A program made the position numbers and the translations under genes. From Candidatus Neomicrothrix sp. UBA2983 (GTDB lineage Bacteria; Actinomycetota; Acidimicrobiia; Acidimicrobiales; MedAcidi-G1): a stretch of 64,000 nt of DNA. Under the pieces are notes generated by a model that had not been told where the DNA came from, made no database searches, and saw only the letters and a list, made by a program, of their open reading frames with translations. The stretch covers positions 1-64,000 of the forward strand of contig DEAL01000021.1 of the NCBI GenBank assembly GCA_002346745.1. The letters are read 5' to 3'. This document shows positions 25,885-36,400 of this stretch, piece after piece (position 1 is the stretch's first letter; each line of letters opens with the position of its first letter).

Positions 25885-27111
25885 ATGCGCCTGCTCGTCA
25901 TCACCCCGCACCTCGAACCGGACACCGCACCCACGGGAGTCGTGGTGTCGAGGATCGTCTCGGAGCTGTGCGCAGCGGGCCACGAGGTCCACGTCGTCAC
26001 GTCGCTGCCCTGGTACCGGGAGCACCGGGTCGAGGGCGACTGGCGGGGCCGGCTCGTCCGTCGGGGGCGGGCAGGAGACGCCAGCGTCGTGCGCCTCACG
26101 CCGTTCGCCGGCGACAAGGCCAGCCTGGCCAGCCGGGCACTCGGGTTCGTGGCCTTCTCGGGGGCGGCGGCACTGGCCGGCGTGGCCGCCCGCGGCCCGT
26201 TCGACGCCGTCATGGCGCTGTCCCCGCCACTGACGCTCGGACCCGCCGGTTGGCTGGCCGCCGTCCGCCACCGCTGCCCGCTGGTGCTCAACGTGCAGGA
26301 CGTGTTCCCCGACGTGGCGATCGACGTCGGCGCCCTGACCTCTCCCCGTGCGATCGGACTGTTCCGGTGGCTGGAGCGCCTCTGCTACCGGCGGGCCACC
26401 GCCGTCACCGTCCTCTCCGAGGACCTGGCGGCGAACGTCGGGGCGAAGGTCCCCGAGGGTCGGACCAGGATCGAGGTGATCCCCAACTTCGTGGACACGA
26501 CGGCCATCGTGCCGGCCGACCGGGACACCCCGTACCGCCGGGAACACGGTCTGGGCGACCGCACGGTCGTGATGTACGCCGGCAACCTGGGGCACTCCCA
26601 GTCGCTGGACCTGCTGGTCGAGGCGGCTCGTCGGCACCGCGACCGTGACGACCTGGCGTACGTGGTCAACGGTGGCGGCGTGGCGGCAGCGGACCTGCGG
26701 CGCGAGGCCGCCGACCTCCCGAACCTCACCGTCGTCGACTACCAGCCGGCGGCGCGGGTCCCCGAGGTGCTCGCCTCGGCCGATGTCCACGTCGTGCCGC
26801 TCAAGCGGGGGCTTGCGGCCAGCAGCGTCCCCTCCAAGACCTACGCGGCACTGGCCGCCGGTCGGCCGCTCCTCGCCAGCATCGACGAGGGGAGCGAGGT
26901 CGCCCGGGTCGTGGAGGAGTCCGGGGCCGGCCTGGCCGTCCCACCCGACGACCCCGAGGCGTTCGTCGCCGCCGTCGAGGAACTCGTGGACGACCCGGAG
27001 CGTCGCCGTGCGATGGGGGTCCGGGGCCGGGCCTGGGCCGAGCGGTGTGCGTCGCCGGCGTCGGCTGCGGAGGCATACGCACGGCTCTTCGCCGAACTCG
27101 GTTCGGGCTGA
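25885..27111 (+). CDS. GT4-family glycosyltransferase (third of three, WbuB/WcaI-like)
   Basis: The 408-residue enzyme starts MRLLVITPHLEPDTAPTG and contains LVLNVQDVFPDVAIDVGAL, a stretch characteristic of the WbuB/WcaI branch that transfers amino-sugars or fucose derivatives. VVMYAGNLGHSQSLDLLVEA forms the donor site. SSVPSKTYAALAAGRPLLAS replaces the usual E-x7-E region, as in that branch. It ends the LCP-GT operon; the next gene has its own promoter. Confidence 0.83.
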   Translation: MRLLVITPHLEPDTAPTGVVVSRIVSELCAAGHEVHVVTSLPWYREHRVEGDWRGRLVRRGRAGDASVVRLTPFAGDKASLASRALGFVAFSGAAALAGVAARGPFDAVMALSPPLTLGPAGWLAAVRHRCPLVLNVQDVFPDVAIDVGALTSPRAIGLFRWLERLCYRRATAVTVLSEDLAANVGAKVPEGRTRIEVIPNFVDTTAIVPADRDTPYRREHGLGDRTVVMYAGNLGHSQSLDLLVEAARRHRDRDDLAYVVNGGGVAAADLRREAADLPNLTVVDYQPAARVPEVLASADVHVVPLKRGLAASSVPSKTYAALAAGRPLLASIDEGSEVARVVEESGAGLAVPPDDPEAFVAAVEELVDDPERRRAMGVRGRAWAERCASPASAAEAYARLFAELGSG

Positions 27112-27142
27112 ACGACGCCCGCTGATCCGGGGCGCGTGCCGG

Positions 27143-27148
27143 TAGCGT
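27143..27148 (+). promoter_or_regulatory. -10 box TAGCGT near the start of the His-rich membrane protein gene
   Basis: TAGCGT is nine bases from ATG 27158, slightly wider than most such boxes here; no Shine-Dalgarno sequence is present. Confidence 0.4.
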
Positions 27149-27157
27149 GTCCGGCCG

Positions 27158-27838
27158 ATGGCACGTGGAGATTCAGCGAAGAAGGTCGCGCGCGCCGCAC
27201 GGGTGGGAGCCTCGGGCGGGAGCGGAGAGCGACGGGCAATCGGGTTCCCCCTTGCGATGGTGCTCGTCATCGTCCTGGGCGTGGCCCTCGTGGCCTTCGC
27301 CCGATCGGGACGCGAGGCCACCTCGGCCCCGCGTCTGGGCGACCACTGGCACTCGGCCTACGACATCTACGTCTGCGACACCTTCCGGGCCAAGATCGTG
27401 GACGAGACCGACCCCAACGGGATCCACACCCACGGTGACGGCCTCATGCACATCCACCCCTTCAACTCGCTGGCCTCCGGCAAGAACGCCACCATCGGAC
27501 AGTTCTTCTCCGCCTACGGCGGCCGGATCGACGACACGTCACTCGTCCTCGACACCGGCGAGGAGATCGTCGAGGGCGGCGACTGCGGTGGTGAGCCCAC
27601 GGTGCTCAAGGTGGCCCGCTTCGACGCCCAGGACCGCGACCGGGCACCCGACGTGGTCACCGAGGACCTTGCCGACGTCCGGTACCTCAAGAACCTCGAG
27701 GCGTTCACGATCGCCTTCGTCCCCGAGGGCGTCGAGCCGCCGGCCCCGCGTGCCGAGCGCTTCACCTTCCTCGAGACGGTCGACCCGAGGGCGCTGAGCT
27801 CGAACGGCGCGGGCACCCCGACGACCACCGAGGGCTAG
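27158..27838 (+). CDS. membrane-anchored His-rich protein of unknown function
   Basis: This 226-residue protein has a basic N-terminus, one membrane helix (about residues 28-48) and an extracytoplasmic part; no named family is recognised. Its striking feature is six histidines in two clusters: HWH at 63-65 (DHWHSAYDIYVC) and HTHGDGLMHIH at 90-100, with cysteines at 73 and in GGDCGG further on. Such spacing could bind a metal ion. The C-terminus is Thr/Gly-rich. It lies between the GT operon and the sugar-nucleotide pyrophosphorylase gene, 10 bases ahead of the latter. Any envelope role is inferred only from the neighbours. Confidence 0.75.
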   Translation: MARGDSAKKVARAARVGASGGSGERRAIGFPLAMVLVIVLGVALVAFARSGREATSAPRLGDHWHSAYDIYVCDTFRAKIVDETDPNGIHTHGDGLMHIHPFNSLASGKNATIGQFFSAYGGRIDDTSLVLDTGEEIVEGGDCGGEPTVLKVARFDAQDRDRAPDVVTEDLADVRYLKNLEAFTIAFVPEGVEPPAPRAERFTFLETVDPRALSSNGAGTPTTTEG

Positions 27839-27848
27839 GTCCGTCGCC

Positions 27849-28850
27849 GTGCGGGCGATCGTGCTGGTCGGCGGCTTCGGGACCCGCCTGCGCCCACTCA
27901 CCAGCGACCGGCCCAAGCAGATGCTGCCGGTCGTGGACCGGCCCATGATCGAGCACGTCGTCGGCCACCTGGCCGCCAACGGCGTCGACGAGGTCGTGCT
28001 CTCCCTGGGCTTCCTGCCCGACGCCTTCCGCGAGGCCTACCCGGACGGCGCCTGCGCCGGCGTGCCGCTGCACTACGCGGTCGAACCGGAGCCCCTCGAC
28101 ACCGCCGGGGCCATCCGGTTCGCCGCCGAGGACGCCGGCATCGACGACACGTTCCTGGTCCTCAACGGCGACGTCCTGACCGACCTCCCGTTCGGCGAAC
28201 TCGTCGAGGCGCATCGGGCGACGGGCGCCGAGGGCACGATCTCGCTCACCCCGGTCGACGACCCCTCCCGCTACGGCGTGGTCCCGACCGACGGGTTGGG
28301 CCGGGTGCTGGGCTTCGTCGAGAAGCCGGCCCCGGGCGAGGCGCCGTGCAACTGGATCAACGCCGGCACCTACGTCCTCCAGCCTTCGGTGCTCGACCGC
28401 ATCCAGTCGGGCCGGCGGGTGTCGGTGGAGCGCGAGGTCTTCCCGGCCATGGCGGCCGACGGCGCCCTCTTCGGCTACCAGTCGACCGCCTACTGGGTCG
28501 ACACCGGGACGCCCGAGGCCTACCTCGGCGTCCAGCTCGACCTCCTCGACGGCGTGCGCGGGCCGAGCCTCCCGGGCGTGGACGTGAAGGCGACGGTCGA
28601 CGGCGCCGACGTCAATCGGTCCGTCGTCGGTCCCGGCGCCGTGGTCGCCGCGGGAGCCCGGGTCGTCGACTCGGTGGTCATGGCCGGCGCCTCGATCGGT
28701 GAGGGGGCGGTGGTCGAGGGTTCGCTGGTCGGCTCGGGAGCGACGGTCGGCCGGGACGCCCGGTTGCTCGAACTCACGGTCGTCGGGCACGGTGGTGCCG
28801 TGGAAGCCGGAGAGCGACTCGTCGCCACACGCCGGCCCGACGAGGGCTGA
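27849..28850 (+). CDS. sugar-nucleotide pyrophosphorylase (ManC/RmlA-like, probable GDP-mannose pyrophosphorylase)
   Basis: The 333-residue enzyme has the nucleotidyltransferase signature GGFGTRLRPLTSDRPKQMLP, the metal-binding FLVLNGDVLTD, VEKPAPGEAPCNWINAGTYV and, after residue ~245, a C-terminal hexapeptide beta-helix (VGPGAVVAAGARVVDSVVMA). It makes an NDP-sugar from NTP and a sugar 1-phosphate. The beta-helix, the length and the position near manA/manB resemble actinobacterial mannose-1-phosphate guanylyltransferase (M. tuberculosis Rv3264c); a glucose-1-phosphate enzyme cannot be excluded. It starts at GTG 27849, seven bases after a near -10 box formed by the previous stop (TAGGTC). Confidence 0.83.
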   Translation: MRAIVLVGGFGTRLRPLTSDRPKQMLPVVDRPMIEHVVGHLAANGVDEVVLSLGFLPDAFREAYPDGACAGVPLHYAVEPEPLDTAGAIRFAAEDAGIDDTFLVLNGDVLTDLPFGELVEAHRATGAEGTISLTPVDDPSRYGVVPTDGLGRVLGFVEKPAPGEAPCNWINAGTYVLQPSVLDRIQSGRRVSVEREVFPAMAADGALFGYQSTAYWVDTGTPEAYLGVQLDLLDGVRGPSLPGVDVKATVDGADVNRSVVGPGAVVAAGARVVDSVVMAGASIGEGAVVEGSLVGSGATVGRDARLLELTVVGHGGAVEAGERLVATRRPDEG

Positions 28851-28865
28851 GGGGCGGACACCGCC

Positions 28866-29816
28866 GTGCGCGCCGTCGTCACCGGGGGTACCGGCTTCAT
28901 CGGCTCGGCGCTGGTCGACCGACTCCTCGCTGACGGCCACGAGGTCGTGGTGCTCGACGACCTCTCGACTGGGAGCGAGGCCAACCTGGTCGACGCCCGG
29001 GTCGGTGCACCCGAACGACTCCGCCTGGAGGTGGTGGACCTTCGAGACGACCGGTCCATCGACGTCGTCGAGGCGGCGGGTGCCGAGGTCGTGTTCCACC
29101 TCGCCGCCCAGGCCGACGTCCGTGCCTCGGTGGCCGACCCGATCGACGACGCCACGGTCAACGTGCTCGGCACGATCCGGGTACTCGAGGGCGCACGACG
29201 TTCGGGTGCCCGCAAGGTCGTCCTGGCCTCGAGCGGGGGGACGTTGTATGGCGATGCCGACCCGGCGCTGCTGCCGTTCGACGAATCGGTCGCCCACCGG
29301 CCCGAGAGCCCCTACGGCGGTTCGAAGTCGGCCGCCGGCACCTATCTGCGGGTCTACGAGGCCCTCTACGGGTTGTCATGGACGGAGTTGGCGCTGGCCA
29401 ACGTGTATGGCCCTCGCCAGGACCCACACGGAGAGGCGGGCGTTGTGGCCATCTTCGCTGGGAGGTTGCTGGCGGGCGATCCGTGCACCGTCTTCGGGAC
29501 GGGTGACCAGACCCGCGACTTCGTGTTCGTGGACGACGTGGCCGAGGCGTTCATCGCCGCCGCCGACACCGGCGACGGGTGCCTGTTCAACATCGGAACG
29601 GGCGTCGAGTCCTCCGTGAACGACCTCTACTCGACGATGGCGTCCACGATCGGCGGTCCGTCCGAACCGGGTCGTGCACCTGCCCGACACGGCGAACTCG
29701 AGCGGTCGGCACTCGACCCGGGCCATGCCGCCCAGGTTCTCGGCTGGAGGCCGACCACCGACCTTTCAGAGGGCGTGCGCCGGACCATCCACTGGTTCCG
29801 GCAGGTGAGTCGCTAG
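28866..29816 (+). CDS. NAD-dependent sugar epimerase/dehydratase (GalE-like extended SDR)
   Basis: The 316-residue extended short-chain dehydrogenase has VTGGTGFIGSALVDRLLADG, VVFHLAAQADVRAS, the catalytic Ser in LASSGGTLYG and the Tyr-x3-Lys pair in YGGSKSAAG. The closest overall pattern is UDP-glucose 4-epimerase of the type found in archaea and actinobacteria. It starts 15 bases after the pyrophosphorylase gene and could act on its product or on UDP-sugars. Its TAG stop overlaps the convergent TAG of the F420 ligase gene (CTAG at 29813-29816). Confidence 0.8.
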   Translation: MRAVVTGGTGFIGSALVDRLLADGHEVVVLDDLSTGSEANLVDARVGAPERLRLEVVDLRDDRSIDVVEAAGAEVVFHLAAQADVRASVADPIDDATVNVLGTIRVLEGARRSGARKVVLASSGGTLYGDADPALLPFDESVAHRPESPYGGSKSAAGTYLRVYEALYGLSWTELALANVYGPRQDPHGEAGVVAIFAGRLLAGDPCTVFGTGDQTRDFVFVDDVAEAFIAAADTGDGCLFNIGTGVESSVNDLYSTMASTIGGPSEPGRAPARHGELERSALDPGHAAQVLGWRPTTDLSEGVRRTIHWFRQVSR

Positions 29817-30520
29817 CGGAAGAGGTCCTCGTCGGGACGTCGGACCAGATCCTCTGAGACGCTGCCGGACCCCAACCAGTCCGGCTCCAACTCCCGTACG
29901 ACCGCCACGGCGATCCCCGACGACTTGCCCATCACCAGTTCGGCAGCCGCCGCCACTTCGTCAGCGACCGCCACTTCGGTGACCTGCAGCTCGCGGCCCA
30001 GGGCGTCCTCGGTGCCGCGCAGGTCGACCACTGGACGAAGGCCGGCCACGCCGATGGCGACGTCGGTGACCCCTCGCCGCCACGGTCGGCCGAAGGTGTC
30101 GCTGACGACCACGGCCACGTCGACCCCGAACCGGTGGACCAGGGCGTCGCGAAGGCGGCGGGCCGAGCGGTCCGGGTCCTCGGGCAGCAGCGCCGCCCAG
30201 CCCTCCTCGACGTTCGAGAGGTCGACGCCGGCGTTGGCACAGACCAGGCCGTGGCGGGTCTCGGCGATGACCAGATCGCCCCGCCGGCGGAGGATCCGCA
30301 CCGACTCCGACTCGACGAGCGGCTTGTGGCCGGTGGCGGGATCGACCTCCACCAGCCGGCCCTCCGCCTTGGAGACGACCTTCTGGGTCACGACGACGAC
30401 GTCGCCCTCCTCCAGTCCGATCGCCGTTGCACAGGCGTCAGCGACCATGCCGGCCAGGTCGTCCCCGGGTCGGACCTCGGGAAGCCCGGGAACCGGGATC
30501 ACACGGATTCCGTCGGTCAT
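29813..30520 (-). CDS. fbiB: coenzyme F420-0:L-glutamate ligase (CofE/FbiB N-terminal type)
   Basis: The 235-residue enzyme adds glutamates to F420-0 with GTP. It shows VIPVPGLPEVRPGDDLA, GDVVVVTQKVVSKAEGRLV (typical of the family), GLVCANAGVDLSNVE and VVVSDTFGRPWRRG. Unlike mycobacterial FbiB it has no C-terminal nitroreductase-like domain and so corresponds to archaeal CofE; the symbol follows actinobacterial use. It starts inside the end of fbiA with a 4-base overlap, the usual sign of coupling. The neighbouring gmd and rmd genes read the same way. Confidence 0.9.
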   Translation of the reverse strand: MTDGIRVIPVPGLPEVRPGDDLAGMVADACATAIGLEEGDVVVVTQKVVSKAEGRLVEVDPATGHKPLVESESVRILRRRGDLVIAETRHGLVCANAGVDLSNVEEGWAALLPEDPDRSARRLRDALVHRFGVDVAVVVSDTFGRPWRRGVTDVAIGVAGLRPVVDLRGTEDALGRELQVTEVAVADEVAAAAELVMGKSSGIAVAVVRELEPDWLGSGSVSEDLVRRPDEDLFR

Positions 30521-31443
30521 GCGATCGCCTCCAGAGTGACCTTGGCCAGGGCGGCGGCGACCTCGGGCGTGTGCATCACCGTGTCGGTGACCACGCAGCG
30601 GACGCCACCAGCCTCGACCTCCGGAGCGAGGTCGGCGTCCACGACGTCGATGACCATCGTGCCGACCAGATCGCGGTAGTGGCGGGCCACACCGACGGCC
30701 GACGACTCATGGCCCAGTTCGGCGAGCATCCGGTCGGCGGGGCCCTTGAGGGCGGCGCCACCGACGATGGGGGAGACGGCCACGGTCGACGACCGGCGGT
30801 CGGCCACGGCTTCCGAGACGCCGGGCACGGCGAGGATCGGGTCGACCGAAACCAGGGGGTTCGACGGGGCAATCACCACGGTCTCCGCATCGGTGATCGC
30901 CTCGAGGACGCCGGGTCCGGGCCGGGCCGAAGCGGCACCATCGAAGCGGATGGCGGCCACCGGGACGTCGTGGCGCATTCCCACGAAGTACTCCTGGAAG
31001 CCGACCTCGGTTCCATCGCCGAGTGTCACCATGGTGCGCAGCCGGTCCTCGGTGGCGGGCAGCAACCGGACCCCGATCTCCCAGGCGGCGGCGATCTCGG
31101 CGGTCACCTGTGCCAGGCCCGCCCCCTCGGCGAGGCGTCCCGTCCGGTGGAGGTGGGTGGCCAGGTCGCGGTCGCCGAGGCGGAACCAGGTTGGCCCGCC
31201 GTAGCGGTCGAGGGCGTCCATGGCCTGCCAGGTCTCGCCGGCCAGTCCCCAGCCCGTCTCGGCATTGTCGCCGCCCCCGAGCGTGTAGGTGACCGTGTCC
31301 AGGTCAGGAGAGATGTTAAGTCCGTGGAGCACGAGGTCGTCGGCCACGTTCGCCACGACCGCGACGTCTCGTGGATCCACCACGCGGACGAGTCCCCGCA
31401 GCAGCCGGGCTGCCCCGACGCCTCCGGCGAGGACCGTGATCAC
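30517..31443 (-). CDS. fbiA: 2-phospho-L-lactate (or phosphoenolpyruvate) transferase
   Basis: The 308-residue enzyme transfers the lactyl- or pyruvyl-phosphate moiety from the activated guanylyl compound to 7,8-didemethyl-8-hydroxy-5-deazariboflavin (Fo), giving (dehydro)F420-0. It has the canonical start ITVLAGGVGAARLLRGL, NVADDLVLHGLNISPDLDTV and APSNPLVSVDPILAVPGV. Together with fbiB it covers the last steps of F420 synthesis; fbiC and fbiD are not here. It starts at GTG 31443, seven bases after gmd, and so belongs to the rmd-gmd-fbiA-fbiB unit. Confidence 0.92.
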   Translation of the reverse strand: MITVLAGGVGAARLLRGLVRVVDPRDVAVVANVADDLVLHGLNISPDLDTVTYTLGGGDNAETGWGLAGETWQAMDALDRYGGPTWFRLGDRDLATHLHRTGRLAEGAGLAQVTAEIAAAWEIGVRLLPATEDRLRTMVTLGDGTEVGFQEYFVGMRHDVPVAAIRFDGAASARPGPGVLEAITDAETVVIAPSNPLVSVDPILAVPGVSEAVADRRSSTVAVSPIVGGAALKGPADRMLAELGHESSAVGVARHYRDLVGTMVIDVVDADLAPEVEAGGVRCVVTDTVMHTPEVAAALAKVTLEAIA

Positions 31444-31450
31444 GGGTGGG

Positions 31451-32425
<975 letters not shown>

Positions 32426-32462
32426 GGTCGTCGTCCTCCTGGCCGCCGTGGCCTGCGGACCG

Positions 32463-33374
32463 TCAGTCTGCCGTCGAAAGTCGCTCGCGCCAGTCCTCGA
32501 GCAGGTCTTTCAAGGTGTCGTCGAGTGCGTATTCGGTCGACCAGCCGGTGTCCGCGACCAGCCGGGATGGGTCACCCCACAGTTCCTCGAGGTCGGCGGG
32601 GCGGAACAGGTCGGGATCGACCTCGACCTGCATCTCCTGTGGCGACATCTCCAGCAGTCGGTCGACGACCTCCTGGACGCTGGTCGACCGTCCGGAGCAG
32701 ACGTTGTAGGCCCGGCCGGCGACGCCGCTCGTCGCCATCCGGCGGTAGGCCCGTACCACGTCCCGGACGTCGGTGAAGTCCCGGCGAGGGGTCAGGTTCC
32801 CGACGCGGACCTCGCTGCCTCCGGAGCGCTCGTTGGCCACGATGCGTGCAGCCAGCGCCGAGCAGACGAAGCGGTCGCTCTGGCCCGGACCCAGGTGGTT
32901 GAAGGAACGGGCGCGGACCACGTCCTGCCCATGTCCCAGGTGGGCCTGTTGCGCCACGAGGTCGGCAGCGGTCTTGCTCGCCGCGTACGGGGAGACCGGT
33001 CGGATCGGCGCCGATTCGGTCAGGGGGAGGTCGCCGGGTTCCACCCGCCCGTAGATGTCGGCGCTGGTCACCGTGACGACCCGCGCCACCTCGGCCGATC
33101 GGGCGGCGGCCAGCACGTTGTGGGTGCCCTCCACGTTGGCCCGCAGGGTCTCCACAGGGGCCGACCACGAGCGACCCACATCGGCCTGGCCGGCCAGGTG
33201 GTAGACGACCTCGGGACGGATGTCGGTGAGCAGGTGTTCGAACCCCTCGGCGTCCAGCAGGTCGGGGCCACCGTCCGAACGATCCGTGCCGATCACCTCG
33301 TCGCCACAGGCCTCGAGGTGGGCGACGAGGTGGCCTCCGACGAAGCCGGAGGCTCCGGTGACGAGTGCCCTCAT
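32463..33374 (-). CDS. GDP-6-deoxy-D-lyxo-4-hexulose reductase-like SDR (Rmd type)
   Basis: The 303-residue extended SDR has VTGASGFVGGHLVAHLEACG, VYHLAGQADVGRSW, VTSADIYGRV and the Tyr-x3-Lys in PYAASKTAADL, with PRRDFTDVRDVVRAY. The pattern matches Rmd, which reduces the Gmd product to GDP-D-rhamnose; it does not resemble the epimerising GDP-fucose synthase. It precedes gmd by 37 bases in the same direction. Minus-strand TAGGGT at 33415-33410 probably starts the four-gene unit, with a ~28-base leader. Confidence 0.82.
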   Translation of the reverse strand: MRALVTGASGFVGGHLVAHLEACGDEVIGTDRSDGGPDLLDAEGFEHLLTDIRPEVVYHLAGQADVGRSWSAPVETLRANVEGTHNVLAAARSAEVARVVTVTSADIYGRVEPGDLPLTESAPIRPVSPYAASKTAADLVAQQAHLGHGQDVVRARSFNHLGPGQSDRFVCSALAARIVANERSGGSEVRVGNLTPRRDFTDVRDVVRAYRRMATSGVAGRAYNVCSGRSTSVQEVVDRLLEMSPQEMQVEVDPDLFRPADLEELWGDPSRLVADTGWSTEYALDDTLKDLLEDWRERLSTAD

Positions 33375-33409
33375 GGGCGTTGGCAGGGGTCGGGTGGGAG
33401 CACGGCAGC

Positions 33410-33415
33410 ACCCTA
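33410..33415 (-). promoter_or_regulatory. -10 box TAGGGT for the rmd-gmd-fbiA-fbiB unit
   Basis: Minus-strand TAGGGT lies 35 bases upstream of ATG 33374. It shares a 98-base divergent gap with the box for the giant GT2 gene. Confidence 0.45.
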
Positions 33416-33457
33416 GACGGCGGGTCCGCCTGCGCCGATGGCCGATGCCCTCGGGAC

Positions 33458-33463
33458 TAGGGT
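33458..33463 (+). promoter_or_regulatory. -10 box TAGGGT, probable leaderless start for the giant GT2 gene
   Basis: TAGGGT is nine bases from GTG 33473, with no Shine-Dalgarno sequence. Confidence 0.45.
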
Positions 33464-33472
33464 CCGGGTTCC

Positions 33473-36400
33473 GTGGACACCGACCCGAGCGACGGCCGGC
33501 AGGGCGCCGGCGATCCGGCCGCGGCGGGTCGGGAGGCGGGTCCCCGGGCGACCTCCCCCTCCCCGCTCGTCGGTCTCGTCCTCGTGGCCCACGACCCGGG
33601 TGACTGGTTCGAAGAGGTCCTCACTGCCGTAGGTGTCCAGGACCACCATGACCTCGAGGTGCTGGTCGTCGACGCTGGCCGCCGGGCGGGGCTGGCCGAG
33701 CGCGTCGCCGGCATCCTGCCCTGGGCCGAGGTCGTGGACGCGCCGAACGCACCCGGATTCGGTGCGGCCGCCAACGTGGCCCTGGGGCGGAAGCGCCGTG
33801 CCGCCTTCCACCTCTTCATGCACGACGACCTGGTGCTCGACGGGACGGCCGTCCGTCGCCTCGTCGAGTGCGCCCTCGAGGTGAATGCGGGTGTCGTGGG
33901 CCCCAAGGTGCTCGACGGCGCCGACCCCCGGTACCTCGAGGACATGGGGTGCTGGGTCGATCGCTACGGCGGCGGCGTGCCCCGCTTCGAGTCGGGCGAG
34001 TTGGACCAGGGTCAGTACGACGCGGAGCGGGAGGTCTTCGCCTGCGCCGAGTCGGCGGTGCTCGTCCGTTCGGACCTGTTCGAGGCCGTGGGTGGCTTCG
34101 ATCCGGAGGTCCGCTTCCTCGACGGCGCCCTGGACCTCTGCTGGCGTTCCCGCCTCGTCGGCGCCGCGGTCGTGACCGCGCCGACCGCTGTCGGCCGCAG
34201 CGTGGGGGGGCGTCGCACCCGTCGCCGCCGCACCGATCCCCAGCGCCTGCATCCCCGCCACCGGCTCCGGATGACGCTCGTCAACCAGGACCCCGTGCAG
34301 CGGTCGATCGCCCTCGTCGAGCTCGCACTGGCGACCGTGTTCGGCGCCCTCTACGGGCTCCTGGTCGGCCGCTTCCGGCACGTCCGGGGCCTGTTGGCGG
34401 CCTGGCCCTGGAACCTCCGGCGCCTGGCCTCGGCACGGGAGCGCCGTGCGACCATCGCCGGCCACTTCGGCAGCGACCACACACGGCTCTACGTCCGACA
34501 CGACGTTCCGCACCGGTCGTTCCACCGGGCGGTCACGGGTCGGGCCTCGGTCGGCACGGGAGCCGAGGCACCGGGGCGGCTGCGACTCCACCAGTTGTGG
34601 TCGGCGCTGCTCGGTCCGGGTGGGATCACGCTGCTGCTGGGCGCCGCTGTGCTGGGGTTCGGCTCACGGCACCTGCTCACCCGGGGTCTTCCGGCTATCG
34701 GTCGCTTTCAGGCCCTGCCGGACGACGCGCTCGACCTCGCCCGGTCGTGGTGGACCGGGTGGCGTCCGTCCGGAACCGGGGTGGACGCACCTCCGACGGA
34801 GGGATTCGCCCTGCTCGGCCTGCTCGACGGTCCGTTCCCGTGGGGGAGCGAGGTGCTCCTGGCGGCGGCGGTGCTCTCGGCCTTCCCGCTCGGGGCGGTG
34901 GGCGTGTGGCGCCTGGTCCGCCCCATCGGCGGGGGACGGTCGCGCGCCGTCGCTGTGCTCACCTACCTGGCGGTGCCGGTGCCGTACAACGCGCTGGCAG
35001 AGGGCCGGATCGCCCCCCTGGCCGCCTACGCCGCCCTGCCCTGGGTCGCCCAACGCCTCGCCATCGCCCAGGGGGTCGTTCCCTACGGCCGCCGGGGTGG
35101 CGTGCCGGGGCCCGGTGCACGCCTCGGCGGACTCTGGGGCGAGGTGCTCGTGGGGGGACTCGTCGTGGCGGCCGCGGCGGGTGTCGAGCCCTCGACGGCC
35201 GTGCTCGGCGGGGTGGTCCTCGCAGGACTGGTGGTCGGCAGCGTGCTGGCGGGCAGCCCCGCCGGGGTGCCCCGGCTGCTCCTGGTGGCCTTCGGTGCCT
35301 GTGTGGTGGCGTCCCTCCTGCACCTGCCGCGCCTCGACCGCCTTCCGGACGGCGACCTCGCCGCGGCCTTCGTCGATCCCAGCCACTGGCCGGCCGGCGA
35401 CCTCGGCGCGGCGGCCATCCTGCGGCTCGACACCGGAACGTTCGTCGCCGGCAGGTTGGGATGGGCGCTCCTGGTCATCCCCGCCATCGCCCTCCTCACC
35501 GCCGACGGGTGGCGCCTCGCCCTCGTCGTCCGGTCCTGGATGGTCGCCGCCGGCGGCTTCGGTCTGGCGTGGGTGCTCGATCAGGGCTGGTGGGCGGGGC
35601 CGATGCCGGCGGCCGAACTGGTGCTGGTCCCCGCGGCCCTGGGACTGGCCTGGGCGGCAGCCGTGGGCGCTGCCGCCATCGGCGTCGGCACCCTCGACCG
35701 GGCGTTCGGATGGCGCCATGCCCTTCCGCCGCTGGCAGCGCTGGCGCTGCTGGTGGCGGTGGCACCGGTGGTGGCGTCCTCGCTGGACGGCCGGTGGGGC
35801 CTTCCCGAACGCGGCCTCGACGCAGCGGTCCCGGTCTTCGAGGTGGAGGGCGACGCAGACGACATCGAGGGGAGCCGTGAGACCCCGCGTGTGCTCTGGC
35901 TGGGCGAGCCCTCCGTCCTGCCGGCGGCGGGCGTCGACCTCGGAGACGGCCTGGCGTTCGCGGTGACGGACGGACCCGCAGACCTGCTCGACCAGGTGCC
36001 GCTCCGGCTCGTCGACGGTGAGGGACTCAGCGGGGTACACGACGCCGTCCGCACCCTGCTGGCGGGCACGACCAGCCGCGTCGGCGGACTGCTCGCCGGA
36101 TGGGGCGTCCAGTACGTGGCGGTGGTCGAGCGGGGTGCAGCGGCGCCCTACACGGCGGTCGAGTCGCCGGCGCCTGACGCCCTGCTCGCGTCGCTCCACC
36201 GGCAACTGGACCTCGAGCGCGTCGAGGGCCTGAACCGGGCGGTGGCCGTGTTCGCCAACCCGGTCGCGGAACCGGTGCACGCCGTGGTCCGCGACCGCAC
36301 GGGTCGGGCGGTTCCGGTCGACCTGGGCCGACCCGGCTGGGGTCGCCTGGAGGCCACCATGGTCGTCGCCGGCAGCTACCGGGCGGCGATCGGGCCCGAG

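Noticed and set aside
29813..30520. FbiB lacking its C-terminal domain taken as truncation
   Set aside because: The length matches stand-alone CofE, and the 4-base overlap with fbiA and normal stop show an intact gene.
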